Below, in pieces: positions 33,068 through 34,021 of a stretch of DNA of 34,021 nt; within the stretch, counting starts at the first letter, position 1; every line of letters starts with the position of its first letter. The stretch is taken from assembly GCA_020696345.1 (NCBI GenBank), contig JAEHCK010000042.1:1-34021 (forward strand), read 5' to 3'. Source of the DNA: Thermoplasmata archaeon (lineage in GTDB: Archaea > Thermoplasmatota > Penumbrarchaeia > JAEHCK01). Both the position numbers and the translations under genes were made by a program. The notes below the pieces were generated by a model. That model saw only the letters and a program-made list of their open reading frames with translations, was not told the origin of the DNA and did not search any database.

Positions 33068-33916
33068 ATGAGCTCATTGAACAATTCATTGAACGATAAA
33101 TATCAACAACTAATGGCTGCAATTAAGTCAAAAGAAAAGGTAGTGGTAGCGTTCTCCGGCGGCGTAGATAGTGCATTGCTAGCCAAAATTGCATATGACG
33201 CGCTCGGTGCTAACGCCTGGGCAGTTCTGGTAGACTCTGAAACCGTGCCTGGATATGAACTGGAATGCGCAAGTGCTCTCGCAACCGAGCTGGGGTTCAA
33301 CTATGAAATAGTCAAGATGGAGCAATTGTCGGATGAGGACTTTAACCGAAACACACCGAACCGGTGCTATTTTTGTCGTAAAGGTATGGCAGAACAATTA
33401 CTTGCATTTGCGAAAGATAAAGGCATAAAAACAATAATTGCCGGTGCACAGGCCTCGGACCTTTCCGATCATAGACCGGGTATTAAAGCATTTGATGAAG
33501 CAGGGATCTGGCATCCACTGATCGAGCTGAAGTTTTCTAAGGACGAAGTTCGTCAACTGGGGCGGCATTTGGATTTACCTGTCTCGGAAAAACCATCTAT
33601 GGCCTGCCTGTCATCACGGGTACCATACGGACAACAAATTACCAGCGAGGTTCTTAACATGATCGCAAATGCAGAGGAATATCTGCGTGAGCTGGGGTTC
33701 ACCCAGTACCGGGCACGCACACACGATAAAATGATCAGGATCGAGATCGACACCGAGGAATTCGATAATATCTTGAAACACCGCGATCAAATAATCGAAA
33801 AAATGAAGGAGCTTGGTTATCTTTATGTCACCTTAGACCTCGAGGGATTTAAAAGCGGGTCTATGAATGAAGAATTGAAGAATAAAAAAATGCTTCGCAA
33901 AACGACTAATAAATAA
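33068..33916 (+). CDS. larE: LarE-type ATP-dependent sulfur transferase, three-cysteine form
   Basis: 282 aa with the PP-loop SGGVDS (30-35), NRCYFCRKGM, HPLIELKFSKDEVRQLGRHL and MACLSSRVPYGQQIT. LarE adenylates and thiolates the pyridinium carboxylate that becomes the nickel-pincer cofactor of lactate racemase. Single-Cys LarE sacrifices one cysteine per cycle; proteins with a Cys pair and a third Cys bind a [4Fe-4S] cluster that can carry sulfur repeatedly. Here C100, C103 and C180 are present, so the cluster type is expected. No larA, larB or larC is seen in the window, so the substrate is unproved. It follows the ThiI-like gene by 44 nt. Confidence 0.88.
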   Translation: MSSLNNSLNDKYQQLMAAIKSKEKVVVAFSGGVDSALLAKIAYDALGANAWAVLVDSETVPGYELECASALATELGFNYEIVKMEQLSDEDFNRNTPNRCYFCRKGMAEQLLAFAKDKGIKTIIAGAQASDLSDHRPGIKAFDEAGIWHPLIELKFSKDEVRQLGRHLDLPVSEKPSMACLSSRVPYGQQITSEVLNMIANAEEYLRELGFTQYRARTHDKMIRIEIDTEEFDNILKHRDQIIEKMKELGYLYVTLDLEGFKSGSMNEELKNKKMLRKTTNK

Positions 33917-33930
33917 CGCATTTTTTTATT
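33881..33930 (+). terminator. 13-bp perfect inverted repeat ending in T7 at the larE end
   Basis: AATAAAAAAATGC (33881-33893, inside the last larE codons) pairs perfectly with GCATTTTTTTATT (33918-33930) just after the stop. The T tract on the right arm fits an archaeal terminator. It contains the AAAAAAATGCTTCGCAAAA word shared with 13122-13140. Confidence 0.6.
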
Positions 33931-34021
33931 ATATTATTCCTTCCAAATTTATCAATAAACGGTAGACCACTTCACAAATATCTAATTAGTTATAGAATTG
34001 ATTTTAATCGATAGCCACATC

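Overview
The window looks like a contig fragment from an uncultivated, AT-leaning archaeon. The archaeal markers are a Hel308 helicase next to a Cgi121 (KEOPS) gene, a TATA-binding-protein domain, an archaeal-order 3-hydroxyacyl-CoA dehydrogenase/enoyl-CoA hydratase fusion, a Thi4-type thiazole synthase, TATA-like promoter elements and frequent TTG starts. Three Rab/Ras-like small GTPases, together with Fn3/PKD-type surface proteins that carry cytoplasmic zinc ribbons, suggest a Thermoplasmatota relative. An Asgard-type lineage is the main alternative. The placement is inferred from gene content only.

Layout. 0-2.5 kb: 3' part of an Fn3 surface protein with a C-terminal zinc ribbon, then a convergent four-helix membrane protein whose N-terminal zinc ribbon lies upstream of the first possible ATG. 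2.7-4.6 kb: HADH-ECH fusion. 5.0-8.0 kb: Cgi121 and Hel308 (minus). 8.3-10.3 kb: two small GTPases and a CBS-pair protein (plus). 10.3-11.2 kb: no gene, but several long stem-loops. 11.2-13.0 kb: acyl-CoA dehydrogenase lacking its usual catalytic Glu, convergent with a third GTPase. 13.4-16.0 kb: RNase H-fold exonuclease, a membrane-anchored protein and a coiled-coil protein. 16.3-17.4 kb: PIN protein plus a small partner, and a membrane zinc-ribbon protein. 17.9-20.8 kb: TldD/TldE pair. 21.0-29.6 kb: four minus-strand genes, two of them very large surface proteins (a phospholipase C-like multidomain protein of 951 aa and a repeat protein of 1336 aa), plus a radical SAM protein and a small anchored protein. 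30.0-31.5 kb: a TBP reduced to one repeat with an acidic tail, and a putative metallopeptidase. 31.5-33.9 kb: sulfur-chemistry genes (Thi4, a ThiI-like PP-loop protein, LarE).

The genes fall into themes: fatty-acid/CoA metabolism, tRNA modification and DNA repair, GTPase switches, surface proteins wired to cytoplasmic zinc ribbons, and sulfur transfer into cofactors or tRNA. No phage, transposase, CRISPR array, rRNA or tRNA was recognised.

The strongest unusual points are: (1) the single-repeat TBP, which keeps its DNA-contact residues and could work as a homodimer; (2) two genes whose protein clearly begins upstream of any ATG/GTG/TTG, each with an in-frame ATA near a Shine-Dalgarno-like sequence; (3) the acyl-CoA dehydrogenase with Gly at the catalytic Glu position; (4) spacers between co-oriented genes that repeatedly hold short-period repeat arrays which reverse orientation and fold back on themselves, often starting within a few bases of an upstream gene's stop codon; (5) the stem-loop cluster at 10.3-10.9 kb.
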